A model generated the notes under the pieces. It did no database searches. It saw nothing but the letters and a program-made list of their open reading frames with translations, and was not told the origin of the DNA. 64,000 nt of DNA from Rhyzopertha dominica (lineage: Eukaryota; Arthropoda; Insecta; Coleoptera; Bostrichidae): contig QCXZ01000086.1 in assembly GCA_025024175.1 (NCBI GenBank), forward strand, positions 18,256,245 through 18,320,244. Reading direction: 5' to 3'. Shown piece after piece: positions 23,998 to 35,551 of this stretch. How positions within the stretch are numbered: position 1 is the stretch's first letter; every line of letters starts with the position of its first letter. A program made the translations under genes and the position numbers.

Positions 23998-26904
23998 CAC
24001 CCCGTATATTGATTCTAATATCCAATTTTGCGCTTGTTTACCATTCTAATGGCATGAAAGAAACGTTATCTTCTCCGCTTTTGCTAGCCGTATGTTTTAT
24101 GCGCTCGATTTTTCGGGAAGCATTCGAACGGCTGCATTAATTCTGTTGAATATTTCGCTCGCTGCGCTGGTGTTCAGTGGTTGCTATTAATTTTTACGAA
24201 AATTAGTCTCAGTAGAGGATTAAGTCAACCACTGTGACGTGTGGTGGTGAAGTTTACCCTTATCTTTGAGCGGTTCGTGAGTTTGGGGTGCTTCTTGCGA
24301 CCTAGACGGTCGGATTAAATCACGCCAACCGGCCGCGTGATAGCGAATTCTATCAGAGCCGCATTCCAACCTGAGTAAGTTAAATTAAAGGTAACTGTAA
24401 TGCTATTTCTATTGCGATTATTTCGATCATACAGGGCTCTTTTCGTTCCCGCACGCTTGCTTTCGTAATACCTGTAAGCGAAACCACCAAGTTCCATGGC
24501 TGAAGATATCATTGGACCATTGCCCGTTAATCCGCTTTGCCTGGATCCCGCTGACCGTAAAATATATATCCTGAGTTCTAGGTCGCCCTCGTCATCGATC
24601 TTGGAAAGTGCTGATTTGAGGAAGTATCGATACATATCCGTGGGTCAGTCGAACTTGTGGTTCCAGAGCAAGGAATCGAAATTGGAATACCTAAGGTCAG
24701 ACGTTATCTTCTCGTACCTATGCTCGCCCTATCGCAGTGATACTTTTCATGGTTCTGGATTTTAAAGCGTCGCGTTTGTATTTTCTTGTTGTATAATGTG
24801 AGTTTAATTTAATTTCTTTTAGTTCTTTAAAAATTAGGCATCCAAAACGATGCGAGTTTTAAAACCACACGTGTTAATGTTTGTTTTCGCTGCTCGAAGT
24901 TGAGTTCTGGTATCTGATTTACGATTATGGTCATGAGGGGTGTGTTGGACCACTTATGCGTAGAGGGACAAAGGGGCGCTCTTACGTAGTTCTAACACAT
25001 AGCTAGTCAAAACCAATAGCGAAGTTTTAGAATATTAGGTTATTCAGTTTAGCTGTGAATTTTAAGCAGTGAAGTGTGTTTTGTGTGTACAGGGCGTAAT
25101 CAAGAAATCAGGGTGAGTACGCTCACTAAGTGTCTTAGTTCATAACTGTTTTATGGGGAAAAGCTTAGGCAGGTAGCTAATGATGCGCATAGGTAGATAT
25201 CAATGTCGTAGGCAGGATATTTATGATCAGAATGATATTTTAACAGATATGGTAGATAATTGATAGATTGAGGCTAAAATACAGGGTAATACAATAAAGT
25301 TGGAGGTAATAATTAATTATCAGCCACGTGAGCTTTGATTAGGTGGACAGGTGAATCTCTGGTCTCAGTAGTGTTGGTACTGTTTGGTCGGGGGGCGGCA
25401 AGGACGGGTAGGTCCTTGGTCCGTGCGCACATGTGGACATGGATTTGTCTGAAGGCGGTTTTGTTTGGACCTCCAGGTTATCAGTCTGCGGGAGCATGCC
25501 TGGATTGGATGCTGGCCCGGTCGGCTGATTCCTCTGGACCGTGCCACCAGGGGTGTGGACGGAGGCAAGACAGTATATTTGCAGAATGATGTGTATAGTA
25601 AATGATTTGCTATGAAGGAGACAGAGATTAGCCAGTTCTTAGTTTTTGAAGTCTAAGTTATGACTTGATTATTTAGAAGGACTAGATAGGTAGATTTTAT
25701 TAAGATATAATAATGGGGGCTAACTTAGGTTGACATGTTGGACTGGACACTTATCCATGTTTTTAATTATGACAGGTGTTGCACGCCCAGGCCAGATTTT
25801 TAAGAGTAATTCTGAAGATAGAAACTGGTGAGTGATGAGCTCGAATAGTTGCTTGTTTATCCTAATAATTTAATGTCCTGTCATAGTTTGATTGATTTTA
25901 ATTCAGTACGTTTCTGTTTAGTTTACAGTCAGTCGGCTCTCTTACAGTTGTAGTTTTTTTAGAATGTAAACCGGTATAGAGATTTCGTCATTTCTTTTTG
26001 TAAGCATTTGCCATCAAATTAACTCAAGAATACATTGTGTGCTTTCTGTTGCATTAATTATCGCTATTGTTTTTTTTTGGCTCGATGCATAGTTGAATGT
26101 TCACTTAATGATATAATTTTAACAATTTATGTTCTTATCTATTGTAAACAAAGCAAGCGATCGGGTGTTCTTTTTTTTAACAAGTAATTTGGTTTTGTTT
26201 GTTGTTGAACATATTTTAAGAAGCGTTCGCGCGAAGCGCCGACATACACGTATGCGCATGCGTCGTTCCGTCGTGCGGCACCTTGCGGCATCCATTTCGT
26301 TAAATTGAATTAAAACAAAATAAATCTATTACTTATTTTTTTTGTCTTTGCTTCGGAATTTTATTTCACCCGTGCGTCGGTTTATTAGAGTTGATTGTGT
26401 TTATTTGCTAAGTTCTCTCTTGGTTATTGCCTTACAGCTTATCTTGTCGCTGGTTTATTATTTTTTTTTATCTAATAAATAGGTCATTTTTCTTGTTCTT
26501 GCTTGTTTTATTCTGGAACTTATTCTCTTCACTTAATTTGTTTGATAACCTGGTACTAGTCTCAAAGAAGTGTAGGCGGGTTTTATCGGTACGTATGGAT
26601 TCAGCGTATCTAAGTGTCTATGGTAAGTTTAATTCAACTTTGGNTCCTGTCGCACTCTTCTAATAAGCAGTAAGAAAAAAAACATTCTTTTCTTTTCATA
26701 GGAATATATCGTAATTCTAAAATGTGTCCTCGGTTACCCACGCCTCTGTACTGAGCAAGCTGGTTAACAACTATACTGCCCTCACTGGACTAGGCCAGGT
26801 GACAAATACAAATACATCTGTGTCTTTCTCGATCGTGTTATTTCTCTTGGCTTTGTTTTTTCTTTTTTTTGTCACTCTCTTGTTGCGGCATAGCTGTTGG
26901 TAAG
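23998..26904. other. GC-richer block, origin unclear
   Basis: Composition is less AT-biased than the neighbours, most clearly at 24100-24760 and 25330-25600. Two modest open frames exist (24496-24765, 89 codons, and 25335-25589, 84 codons), neither recognisable. Lying between the tail of element C and the RT of element D, this could be the 5' untranslated or ORF1 region of element D with its RT front deleted, or host sequence. A CG-rich patch lies at 26220-26290. Confidence 0.3.
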
Positions 26905-28279
26905 TTTTTGTCTCTCAGAAACCAAATTGTGTCAGTTGACAGCTCATTATCAGGGAATCTTGTTTGTGGAGTTCCGCAAGGATCTGTTCTCGGACCTCTT
27001 CTGTTTTCGATCTATAGTAGCGTTGTAATGCCTACACTAAGGTTTGGAAAATACCATTTATATGCTGACGATACGCAAATTTACTACCCTTACAGTGCCA
27101 CAGAACTGATGAGTCACAGTCAGCTGATAACATCTGAACTGCAATCATTTCTGGATGTTTGTTCGAAACACTCGCTATTGATTAACCCCAGTAAATCCAA
27201 AATACTACTTTTCGCCAAACAAAAAAAATATATCGGAGCGAGAGCAAATAATGAAAACAATTAATAATATAAATGGAAAAAAAATAACTTTTGTTGGCAG
27301 TGCGCGTAATCTCGGCGTAATAATTGACACTAAACTTCGTTTCCAAGAGCATATAAAAGTATTGCTTCAAAAATCCTATATGAGGTTGAAAAGCATTTAT
27401 CGGATTTTCTAAATAGAAGTATGAAAACTGTACTCTGCGAAAGTTTAGTGTTGTCAAATTTTAATTTTGCAGATGCCGTATATGGTCCATGTTTGACAAG
27501 TACGCAAATCAGGCAAGTGCAAATAGTCCAAAATAGTTGTTTAAGACTGATATTTGGAATTAGAAGGCGACAACGCATCTCGCACACTTTACAGTCAATA
27601 AATTGGTTGAATATGCAGCAGCGACGTTGCATGCGTTCTGTGCAACTCTTTCACAAAATAATTCAGAGTAAATGCCCTCCGTATTTATACAGCAAAATTC
27701 GTTTTAGAACTGACGTACATAACATCAATGTGCGTCATAAAGATATGTTAACAGTTCAGCAACACAAATCCTCTGTATTCGAGCGATGTTTCTCATTTAA
27801 TATTACCAAAATGTATAATTTAGTTCCCTTTGAATTTAAGACTTTATCTCTCAAAAACTTCAAATATGTATATAGAAAATATTTTTACAGTACGTGTGGG
27901 CTGGTTCCTTAGTTAACTGCGGTACCACTGTCTCAATCGCACTGGCTTAGTTCGCTCCATGTCCTGATCAAAGTTATGAATCTGCCTTTCTGGTCATTTA
28001 AGTTGTCTCTGTATTCTATGTATGCCTTGCATTGTAAATTAATAACTGCTGATTTTTGTTTTTTGTTACAGTTTGTAACTGAGCGAAGAAGTTTGTTTTG
28101 TGTATACTATTTTGTTTTATGGTTAAGTGGAAGAGCAGGGGCAGAGTCTCGCTATGTCAGGCACTGTTCCCTGAACTTTCATTTCATTTCAGCTATGCGT
28201 TGTTATAAATTGCTGTAGTAAAATATATGTTCATTTTTGCATAGCTGAATACAGTCTTTATTATTATTATTATTATTAA
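26905..28279 (+). pseudogene. Non-LTR retrotransposon D, 5'-truncated
   Basis: Starts within the RT at FLSLRNQIVSVDSS and continues [17 protein letters not shown] and [12 protein letters not shown] (both catalytic blocks kept), then INPSKSKILLF. A frame change near 27240 leads to FVGSARNLGVIIDTKLRF, another near 27412, and the last frame (27421-27912, 163 codons) carries NFADAVYGPCL, VQNSCLRLIFG and a C-terminal region ending FKYVYRKYFYS. It is clearly a relative of element C. The 3' untranslated region ends in a (TTA)n run at 28258-28279. Confidence 0.85.
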
Positions 28280-28660
28280 ATGGTAATTGAAAACAACAAA
28301 TATACGAATGATTTGTTAAAGAATGCTGTACAAAAAGATCAAGTGATTTTTTTTGCAAAATAAAAAGTGCCTATGAAACATATTTCTATCGAGTGTTTAT
28401 TAATAATTTTAAATGAAAATGTCATTTTTAAGAGCCAGTAACCGCTTTATTATCAACAAATAAATACTATAGACAATTTTCTGTACCATATTTGCGGAGA
28501 TATTAAAAAAAGCTATTTCATGCACTTCTGGAAACTTAGTTTTATATTCACCACCCTCCAATAGAATGAAAAATACAATCCCTGCTTACCCAAAATGTAT
28601 AGCAAAGTTCTCATNTGACTGGACTAATAATTCTTAGGCTTTCACTCCACTCCTAACTGG
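28280..28660. other. No gene recognised
   Basis: AT-rich, nothing named. Confidence 0.4.
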
Positions 28661-28672
28661 TTTGCTGAAGAA

Positions 28673-28714
28673 CTGAAGATACCGCCAATTACGAATGNCG
28701 AAACGTCTGCGTCA
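28673..28714 (+). ncRNA. Hammerhead-ribozyme-like motif with stem III
   Basis: CTGAAGA at 28673, then a stem-loop whose arms are GCC (28684) and GNC (ending 28699), then GAAACG, loop TCTG and CGTC. ACG/CGT forms a 3-bp stem III and the following C would be the cleavage base (GUC), so all core parts except one undetermined base are present. Three to four extra bases precede stem II. No PLE coding sequence adjoins; it could be a solo terminal repeat. Confidence 0.45.
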
Positions 28715-29886
28715 AGAGTATAACAGCCCGGAAATTCGACAAGTTCATTTGTCTGGAATATTTTAGCTTTGGCAAGAGGGTCCAAGGCCAACACGCGTCT
28801 GGAGACAAACCACTATGCGCATAAAATCTAGTAAGTGCTCTTTAACAAGCTTACACAAATTAAAATATTGAATTAGCAAGAGAGTACTGATTGCCGATAC
28901 AAAAACCGCAACAAGAATTAATAATAATTAAAAATAGCAAAAAAAACATGCAACTGGATAAATAAGACCATTTCTGTGACTTATGTAGGAATTCCAGATA
29001 CTGTGGTGAAATAGAAGCCATTTTTTGCACTATTCTGGGAAGGCGCTAGCCCCTTAATAGCAGCTTAACCTGTTGCGTTGCTAGCACAATTGCAGGAATG
29101 AAAAGCATAAATAAAATCTGAACTGAATTTGTATTTATATTGCTTACCTTCTCAAGCAGTCTCACGTACAACTCAAGCTTTAAAAATAACTGCACAAAAC
29201 GTTCAGATTTTGCACACCTTGTTACACAATTTGCTACTTGGAGTGCCCATTCATGCCTAACGTTGAACCATTCAATAAACTAAACGCATATCTGAGTGCA
29301 CGGCAGTATCCCCGCCAAGTCAAGCAAAAGCACAGCTGTACCGTTCTTTTCTCGAGGAAACTTTAGATTGCCCTGTAACTTTGTTGTTTACAAAGCTAGC
29401 AGTCTAAATTTGCAGTGACCAAGAGGACATACTATAACTAGTCATGTAGTTTCTGCATGGGAAGTCGCACCAGCATTGCAACTTAGTAGTCCAATTCGCC
29501 TAAATCGTTTCTTAATATTTAAAAAGTATTTTTTTACCACTGACGAATTAATACACACTAGCGCATTGTTTTGTACGAGTCTGATTGTCATGGAAATTAC
29601 TCAACAGTTTTATTCATTAAAAAATAGGCTTCAGTCACATTGGACAATATGTAATGGTATTGTTTTAATAATATAAACAGACTATATTGAATCCTTCATG
29701 TTCTCGGTGCTTGGTGTTACGGTTTCACTAATGGCATCTGTTATTTTATTTTAGAGCAATAGCTTGATAGCTTTTTCTCACTTTTAAATGTCTGCCTAGT
29801 AGGAACGACTCATAAATAAAAAATAAAATACCGAAAATCTGATTTAGATTTCTTTATTATTTCTTTTACAAAAATTCATTACAGGT
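28715..29886. other. No gene recognised
   Basis: Short frames only; no recognisable similarity. Confidence 0.4.
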
Positions 29887-30198
29887 TTAATACATTTGAG
29901 ACGCAAATCTTGATAAACTTTTAGTTAACACAAAATCTTTACAATAAATTTTGCTGGTGAAGCAATGACTTTTCAATAGAAGTATATCATTTAATAATTT
30001 TAATAGCATCATGTTTCTCAATTTGTATTTAATGATATTCGAGAAATTTCTTTCTACTACCGCATTAAAAGCAGGAATGGTAAATGCAAAACGACACAAG
30101 TCTCCAGATATTAATTCACCTGCAGCATTTCTAATAACCTTCCAAAACTCATATGAGTTTCTTGGTGTACCACTTTCAACCAAACAACCTCCTGCCAT
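29887..30198 (-). pseudogene. hAT transposase C-terminal (dimerisation) fragment
   Basis: The 103-codon frame reads ...YEFWKVIRNAAGE..., LCRFAFTIPAFNAVVERNFS and YKLRNMMLLKLLNDILLLK. That is the hAT family C-terminal dimerisation block: 'FW', then 'P.SNA.VER.FS', then 'K.RN.M...LL..L'. Upstream parts of the transposase are not visible, so this is an isolated remnant. No ends or 8-bp duplication were found. Confidence 0.75.
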
Positions 30199-30619
30199 TT
30201 AACGTTAATTAAATTCCTAAACTGGACCTCTATATCTCCCAATTACACTGGGTTAGCCAACATCAAAAGCAAATCCGAAAATTTTGGCCCCATTGTAAAA
30301 ATAATTAGTTTTGGACTAAAAATTTTGTCGGCGAAATCTATTCAAATGCCTTAGCATACAAGCGATAAGAACCTTTAGTAATTTAACACTGTAATCAGAA
30401 CATTTTTAAAAATTTTTAAACTTAACTGCTAAATTCATACCCAAAATCACAATCATTAAGTTCTAAAAAGTTTCTTTCAAGCTTTAACGAATTTAAATTA
30501 TTATTTATTGTTCAATNCTCGAAATCTCAAAATTTGCTTTGCNAGTGATCAGATTGTGACTGTTACTTCGNTAAATGCTTTGGAGTAATCTATAGAATCC
30601 TTCTGAAAATAAAGATTCA
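30199..30619. other. No gene recognised
   Basis: May contain diverged upstream parts of the hAT remnant, but I cannot support any block. Three N's lie at 30517-30571. Confidence 0.3.
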
Positions 30620-32090
30620 AATNATAATAATAATAATGAATTTATTGCTGCCTTATACAGAAGCTATTAACAAATAAATTTTCACACAATTTATAGTTTT
30701 GTTAGGCAACAAATGGTCATGAGTTTAGCTTCTGAAAGTGAAATCAAAGCTGTTCTACCACCCATGCCGTAGAACTAAATTATTACTATTCTATTTGAAG
30801 CAGACACTGAAATGAAGTGAAAGGAGAAAAAGAAGAAGAAGAGGGAAAACAGAACAGAAGAAAAAAGATGAAAAGGGGAGTGAGAATAAAAGTGCATAAA
30901 GCATAAGTGCTATAAACATTGAAGATGTTTTAATTTTTGGAAAAATAATTTCTTATAGCTTTTGAATGGTAATTAATTGAAAACAATGTCGTACGTAACA
31001 AATTTGTTGATAAGAGATGCAATTTGGTACGAGAAACAGCGTTTGTGGTGACTAGGTTTTGTAAGAACCTTAAGTTAAGGTAGTGAATTTCGTGACAAGA
31101 ATTTTATAAAAGAAACAGCCCATTGGCAACGACGATTGTGCATATTAAGCCAGTTCAAACTGGTCAACTTATGCGAAACTCGCCGATGCCTACATATCCC
31201 AAACATAAGCCGCAGATATGAATTTTGTACCTTCTGTATATAGGTATCAACCTTAGTGATGTGTATGCCCTACCAATTAACAACGATACGTGTTTTTGAA
31301 ACCCAGCTAATTATCCATTACTCATCCGAGGTTTTTTACCTGCCACTGTATGCCAGCAAATCATCACCAACATAAAGACGAATATTATCTTGAACAATAC
31401 TTCTGTACAAATCACTGGCAAACACGATTGCTGAAGACTTGTTTGCAACAATTTTAAGCAAATGCTTTTTCGAAATGTCAAGATGCGTACTTAGATTACA
31501 ATAATTTAGAGCTAGGTGAAATTCACAAGTACATCGCGTGTAGAATAAAGGGTCTAACATACTCCCTTGTGGAACACCAGACGAGACTTGCAGAACTGAT
31601 GATTTTCTATTTTGAATAACTACACTTTGGAACCTGCCGCTTAAAAATGATTGCAGCAACAGACAAGCACTGTTGTCGACGCCTAGATAATGTAACATGT
31701 TGACTAGGATATTGTGGTTTGTGGTATTAAATGCTTTTGAATAATCAATCAGAACTAAAATTGTTATTTTGTCCCAGTCCCATTCTCGAATAACATCGTC
31801 GACAATGTGTGCTAATGCTGTTTGACAGCTTACGAAAATTTAAAAGCAGGATGTTATTATTCTCCACGTATTTTCTAATTTGTCCTTCCATCACTATTTC
31901 AAGGATTTTTGAAAACGTGGATAATATGTTTATGGATCTTAAGTGACTATACTCTGTTGGTTGCTTTATTTTGGGTATAGGAGTAACTTTAGTCTGCTTC
32001 CATGCATACGGAAAGTATGATTTTCTCAAATTCATAAGTGTAATAAATTGGAGAATATACGGACAAGGCAAGACTGAAATTTCTGCAGAA
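30620..32090 (-). pseudogene. Non-LTR retrotransposon E, truncated
   Basis: On the minus strand: YAWKQTKVTPIPK and LRSINILSTFSKILE (RT fingers, 31745-32071), a frame change, ILVLIDYSKAFNTTNH near 31740, then HYLGVDNSA and SSGVPQGSMLDP (31336-31698). YADD is not visible: the reading passes to RLYVGDDLLAY, and then a VQNSYLRLMFGICRHRR-like C-terminal block appears near 31200. It ends at an (ATT)n run (complement at 30620-30637). Same family group as B, C and D. Frame-broken throughout. Confidence 0.75.
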
Positions 32091-32226
32091 AATAGTAAAA
32101 ATAAAATTAGTATAATTTTAGAATGAGTATTTCAGGTATGCCCACAACATTTAACAACTTTGATATTTATAATCTGGTATTGTAGTTTTGTAATTCTTGT
32201 CCGTTTTCTCTGTTTTGTATAGCGTC

Positions 32227-32260
32227 CTAAAGATGTTCGATTAATAGAACGAAACCGGTC
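32227..32260 (+). ncRNA. Hammerhead-like motif at the 5' end of the PLE
   Basis: CTAAAGA, T, a 4-bp stem GTTC/GAAC around an 8-nt loop, then GAAACCGGTC. One base differs from CTGAAGA. It lies about 230 bp before the first PLE codons, where a PLE terminal repeat is expected. Confidence 0.4.
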
Positions 32261-32399
32261 GATTGAGACAAATTTGTTTTTTTAACCCTGTCCCTGTGAA
32301 TTGATTATCATCAACATCAGTAATACAAGGAAGTAACTCATATTTAATAACTTCCCATTTCACGATTTTTCAACACCATCATGAATGAATACGTAACCA

Positions 32400-32705
32400 A
32401 GTAAAGGCTAAAATCAATTCCAACCACTATCAACAACTCAATCATTGGTTAAAACGCGACTACAACCGAATTTTCCAGCAATCAAAGAATCGTCAGAGAA
32501 AGAAATTCGCCAAGCAGTACACCGAAGGTAACAATTTCGTTACCAACAAATCGGACTGGATTATGAACATCTTTAATTGCACCAACATCCCTGAGGATGT
32601 CACCAACCTCTTGGCGTTAGGTCCAAAGTTCGCGATTAAATATAACAAAACAGATTTTCTTCTGATTTCGCAAATCAAAGACACAGAATACATATTCATC
32701 AATTA
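32400..32705 (+). pseudogene. PLE polyprotein, N-terminal region
   Basis: YQQLNHWLKRDYNRIFQQSK, then TEGNNFVTNKSDWIMNIFNC, then IPEDVTNLLALGPKFAIKYN. The last block is the conserved 'IP.DV..LL.LGPKF' motif that precedes the RT in Penelope-like proteins. It ends at a stop after DTEYIFIN (32703). RT starts again about 230 bp on, in another frame. Confidence 0.75.
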
Positions 32706-32934
32706 GGTCACCATGTAATAAAGAGCGTCTTAGACCCCGGTGTGTTAACATTATAACCAATGGTAGAACAAAAGCTAGTAAGTCTGATCTTATCTGCCCA
32801 TTATATAATCAAACTAAACTTTTCATAAAAAACAACCCTGACTTAATAGTAGCTAGGTCGGACAAAGGTAATAAATAAAGTAGATTAGGTTAATAGGATG
32901 TAGACACTTTTACGAGATAATAATACATACACCC

Positions 32935-33690
32935 TTTTGAACAAGGATCCAACTGATGTAATAACTAGGCAAATCAACAACTTGGTAAGAAAACTAACAA
33001 ATGTAGGACATATTTCATACACTGAGTCTTGCAAAATTTTGACTTCCACAGCTGTCAGTCTCAAGATCTATGGACTTGTAGAAATACATAAAGATAACTA
33101 CCCTCTTAGACCTATTGTCTCTTGTGTGGGCGCACCCATTTATTTTCTGTCCAAATTTATAGTTTTTATACTCAACAATTTAATTCCATATATTGAATAC
33201 AATACTATTAACTCATATGACTTCTTTAAAAAATATAACCAATTTTCGTTGCCTGATAATTACGTAATAATTTCACTGGATGTTGTATCATTATTAACCA
33301 ATGTATCATTAGATTTGACCATTAGCTCGATTACCAAAACTGGCACCGTATCAGAGATTTTACCACATTAAACTTTCACACAAATAATAATACTTGTTTG
33401 AGTCCAGATATTTTTCATTCCAAAATAAATTTTACAAACAGATCTACTGAAGTACTATGGGGGAATCCAGCATCACCCATTTTATCGAATTTGGTTGTTG
33501 ACAGTTTGCTGAGGCAGTGCATCCCCAAATTACTAACAACAATGAAATAGTGGTTGATTGGTACAAAAAACCGCTGCAAATTGACTCAATACTTCCACAT
33601 TCAATTGTTAAAATGACATTTACGTTTTTATTTCTTATACTATACGAATAGTAATCACGTTTTGAGCATTTTTTCTCTCTACACATTTTT
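32935..33690 (+). pseudogene. PLE reverse transcriptase, broken
   Basis: The 144-codon frame 32937-33371 has KIYGLVEIHKDNYPLRPIVS (compare 'YGLPKIHK...LRPIVS') and YVIISLDVVSLLTNVSLDLT (motif A, catalytic Asp kept). After a frame change come NRSTEVLWGNPASPILSNLVVD (motif B/'G.P.SP') and VVDWYKKPLQ. The part that should hold YVDD appears to be deleted between the last two. The coding sequence then meets the inserted repeat. Confidence 0.8.
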
Positions 33691-33691
33691 T

Positions 33692-34443
33692 CTAAGACAA
33701 ACAGTCTTCGTGATATTAGCAAAAATACATAAATTTTAAAATCGGTTTTTTTCCAAATAACTCGAAAATTATTAACTTAACAAAAAAATTACAAGAGTGC
33801 TTTCTGATCAGAAATTTGATTTTCTATATAATACCAAATATTAAAAAAAATCGTACGAGCAGGGTCCAAAATAGGTTTTTTGGAAATATTTAGAAAATGT
33901 CAAAATTTTGAATAAATTTTCTAAGACCGTTTTTGTGAGAAACTTTATTTCCTATCTGATGGTATTCTCATTTTTTGAATATATTAAATATATTCGGAGA
34001 TATTTAGGAAAAACCGTTTTCTTTAAGTGACGCTTTTTTGCTAATATCTTCTATACAGTTTGCTGCACCAAATATTTATAAGAGCGAATAATACTCGCAG
34101 TTATACTATTAATCACATACTAAAACGAAAAAAAAAATAAAATTTGCAAAAATAAAAATTTCGCCCCCTTACCGATAACCTACTTACTCCACAAACAATA
34201 GGTCGCTTTGGGTAGTTGAGATTTATACGTTTGCCAAATTTCAAGTTCATATATAAAGTCTTTCGAAAGTTATCGTGTCCACAAACAATAACACAGATAC
34301 ACACACAGACAAGAAATTTTTTTGCTCAAATTTTGTTTTTTTTACGTATTCGACCATGTTATAGCGAATGAGCAAATAAAAATTTTTGCAAATTTTTTTC
34401 GCGATACAATACTTCCCATCCGTTGGATGTGCAAGTAAAATCA
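33692..34443. repeat. 750-bp dispersed repeat, copy 2
   Basis: Colinear with 16704-17455 over its whole length with scattered differences and small indels, for example a shorter TTGCAAAAATAAAAATTTCGCCCCC segment. It is inserted in the PLE between 'YKKP' and the GIY-YIG region. The hairpin CATCC-GTT-GGATG near the right end is perfect here. It has no coding capacity. Confidence 0.75.
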
Positions 34444-34444
34444 A

Positions 34445-34960
34445 TTTCATCAGATAGACTCTGAACATCCTTTTAGCAAAAAATTTGCCATCTTAAAATC
34501 ATTAAAATCGCGCGTCTTATGTTTAAGTGATCAGCGTTTCCATGAGAAGAACCTAAATATTATCAAAAAATGGCAATCAACAAGAATTTCCCTTTGTACA
34601 TTATTAACCAAATTTTAAAACAATCTAAAGCAGAGCCACGTAACACTCCTTCTGTTGATGCAAAATATTTTAGAGTCGTCAGTGTTTCAGGTATTAACAA
34701 TCAGGTACAAGGTCTTTTTAAACCATTTAATATTAGATTAGCATTTTATCGCAAGAAAAAGATCGACAAGCTATATACCAGACTAAAAGATGTAATCCCT
34801 GTGTCCCAGCAATCCAATGTAGTGTATCAGATTAAATGCCAACATTGTAGTAAACATTATATTGGTCAAACAAAGCAATGGTTGTCAACCAGAATTAATA
34901 ATCATATAAATGACTGTAAGCAGCACAATCTGTTATGTCAAATATTACAGCACTAACTAC
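34445..34960 (+). pseudogene. PLE GIY-YIG endonuclease region
   Basis: The frame 34570-34956 carries VSGINNQVQGLFKPFNIRLAF, then SNVVYQIKCQHCSKHYIGQTKQ and LSTRINNHINDCK. VVYQI and HYIGQT are the paired strands of the GIY-YIG fold, with the C..C pair typical of PLEs between them and the Arg and His expected after. It stops early at LLCQILQH; the last PLE residues continue in other frames to about 35100. Confidence 0.8.
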
Positions 34961-35165
34961 TCATGTAAAAGAAACCAACCATCAATTTGATTTTGATAAT
35001 CCATCAATTTTAGATACAGTCTAATCTATAAAAAGTATTATTTTCTGAAATGTTGCACATATATAAGTCTAAAGACGCATGTGATACTAAAAAAGACACT
35101 GGAAATCTCAACAGTCTTTCATAATCGAATAAATCACTAATAGTTATTGTTTGAGCGTAATTAGA

Positions 35166-35424
35166 ACATTTGTTTTTGTTTAAAATTCAATAGATGGCGA
35201 CACAAGCCAGTCCGCGATTAAAAGACAATAAATTGCAAAAAACAGACACTAATGAATTTCGACCGCACGCGGACGCGTTTTCAAAATTAGTGCATTTTTG
35301 GGGGTAACAAATCCTTTTTTCCACTCTACTCCNATCCCGTTGCCATCAGTGGTAGTTTTGGGGACGCCGAAAAGGGTGAGTGCCTTAAATATATTTTTTT
35401 ATTTCTATTACCGTGTATCGTCAC
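35166..35424 (+). repeat. Probable 5' LTR of a BEL/Pao element
   Basis: Placed by context: starts TGTTTTTG, contains AATAGATGGCGACAC, and ends ...CGGCCGCTACA directly before TTTTTGGTCCAATCGAGCC, the kind of leader that follows BEL LTRs. No second LTR copy is in the window, so the ends rest on inference. Confidence 0.35.
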
Positions 35425-35551
35425 GGCCGCTACATTTTTGGTCCAATCGAGCCGGATTGTATCGCCGCAATTTCTTTATTGATTGATTCATCATATAACG
35501 CAATTACTAACATCCTTGATTTCGTCGCTTTTCAAATACTCACTTGTAAAA

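Larger units (their letters stand above)
32227..35110 (+). mobile_element. Penelope-like element, interrupted by a 750-bp repeat
   Basis: From the hammerhead-like motif through an N-terminal region (32400-32705), RT (32935-33690), the inserted repeat (33692-34443) and the GIY-YIG end (34445-34960). The three coding parts are colinear and same-stranded, so this is one element with one nested insertion and several small lesions. End coordinates are approximate. Confidence 0.75.

Noticed and set aside
33444..33722. Minus-strand frame beginning MLISRRLFVLE, similar to the start of the 386-codon RT frame at 15571-16731
   Set aside because: Both starts come from the same 750-bp repeat; the similarity says nothing about the RT.
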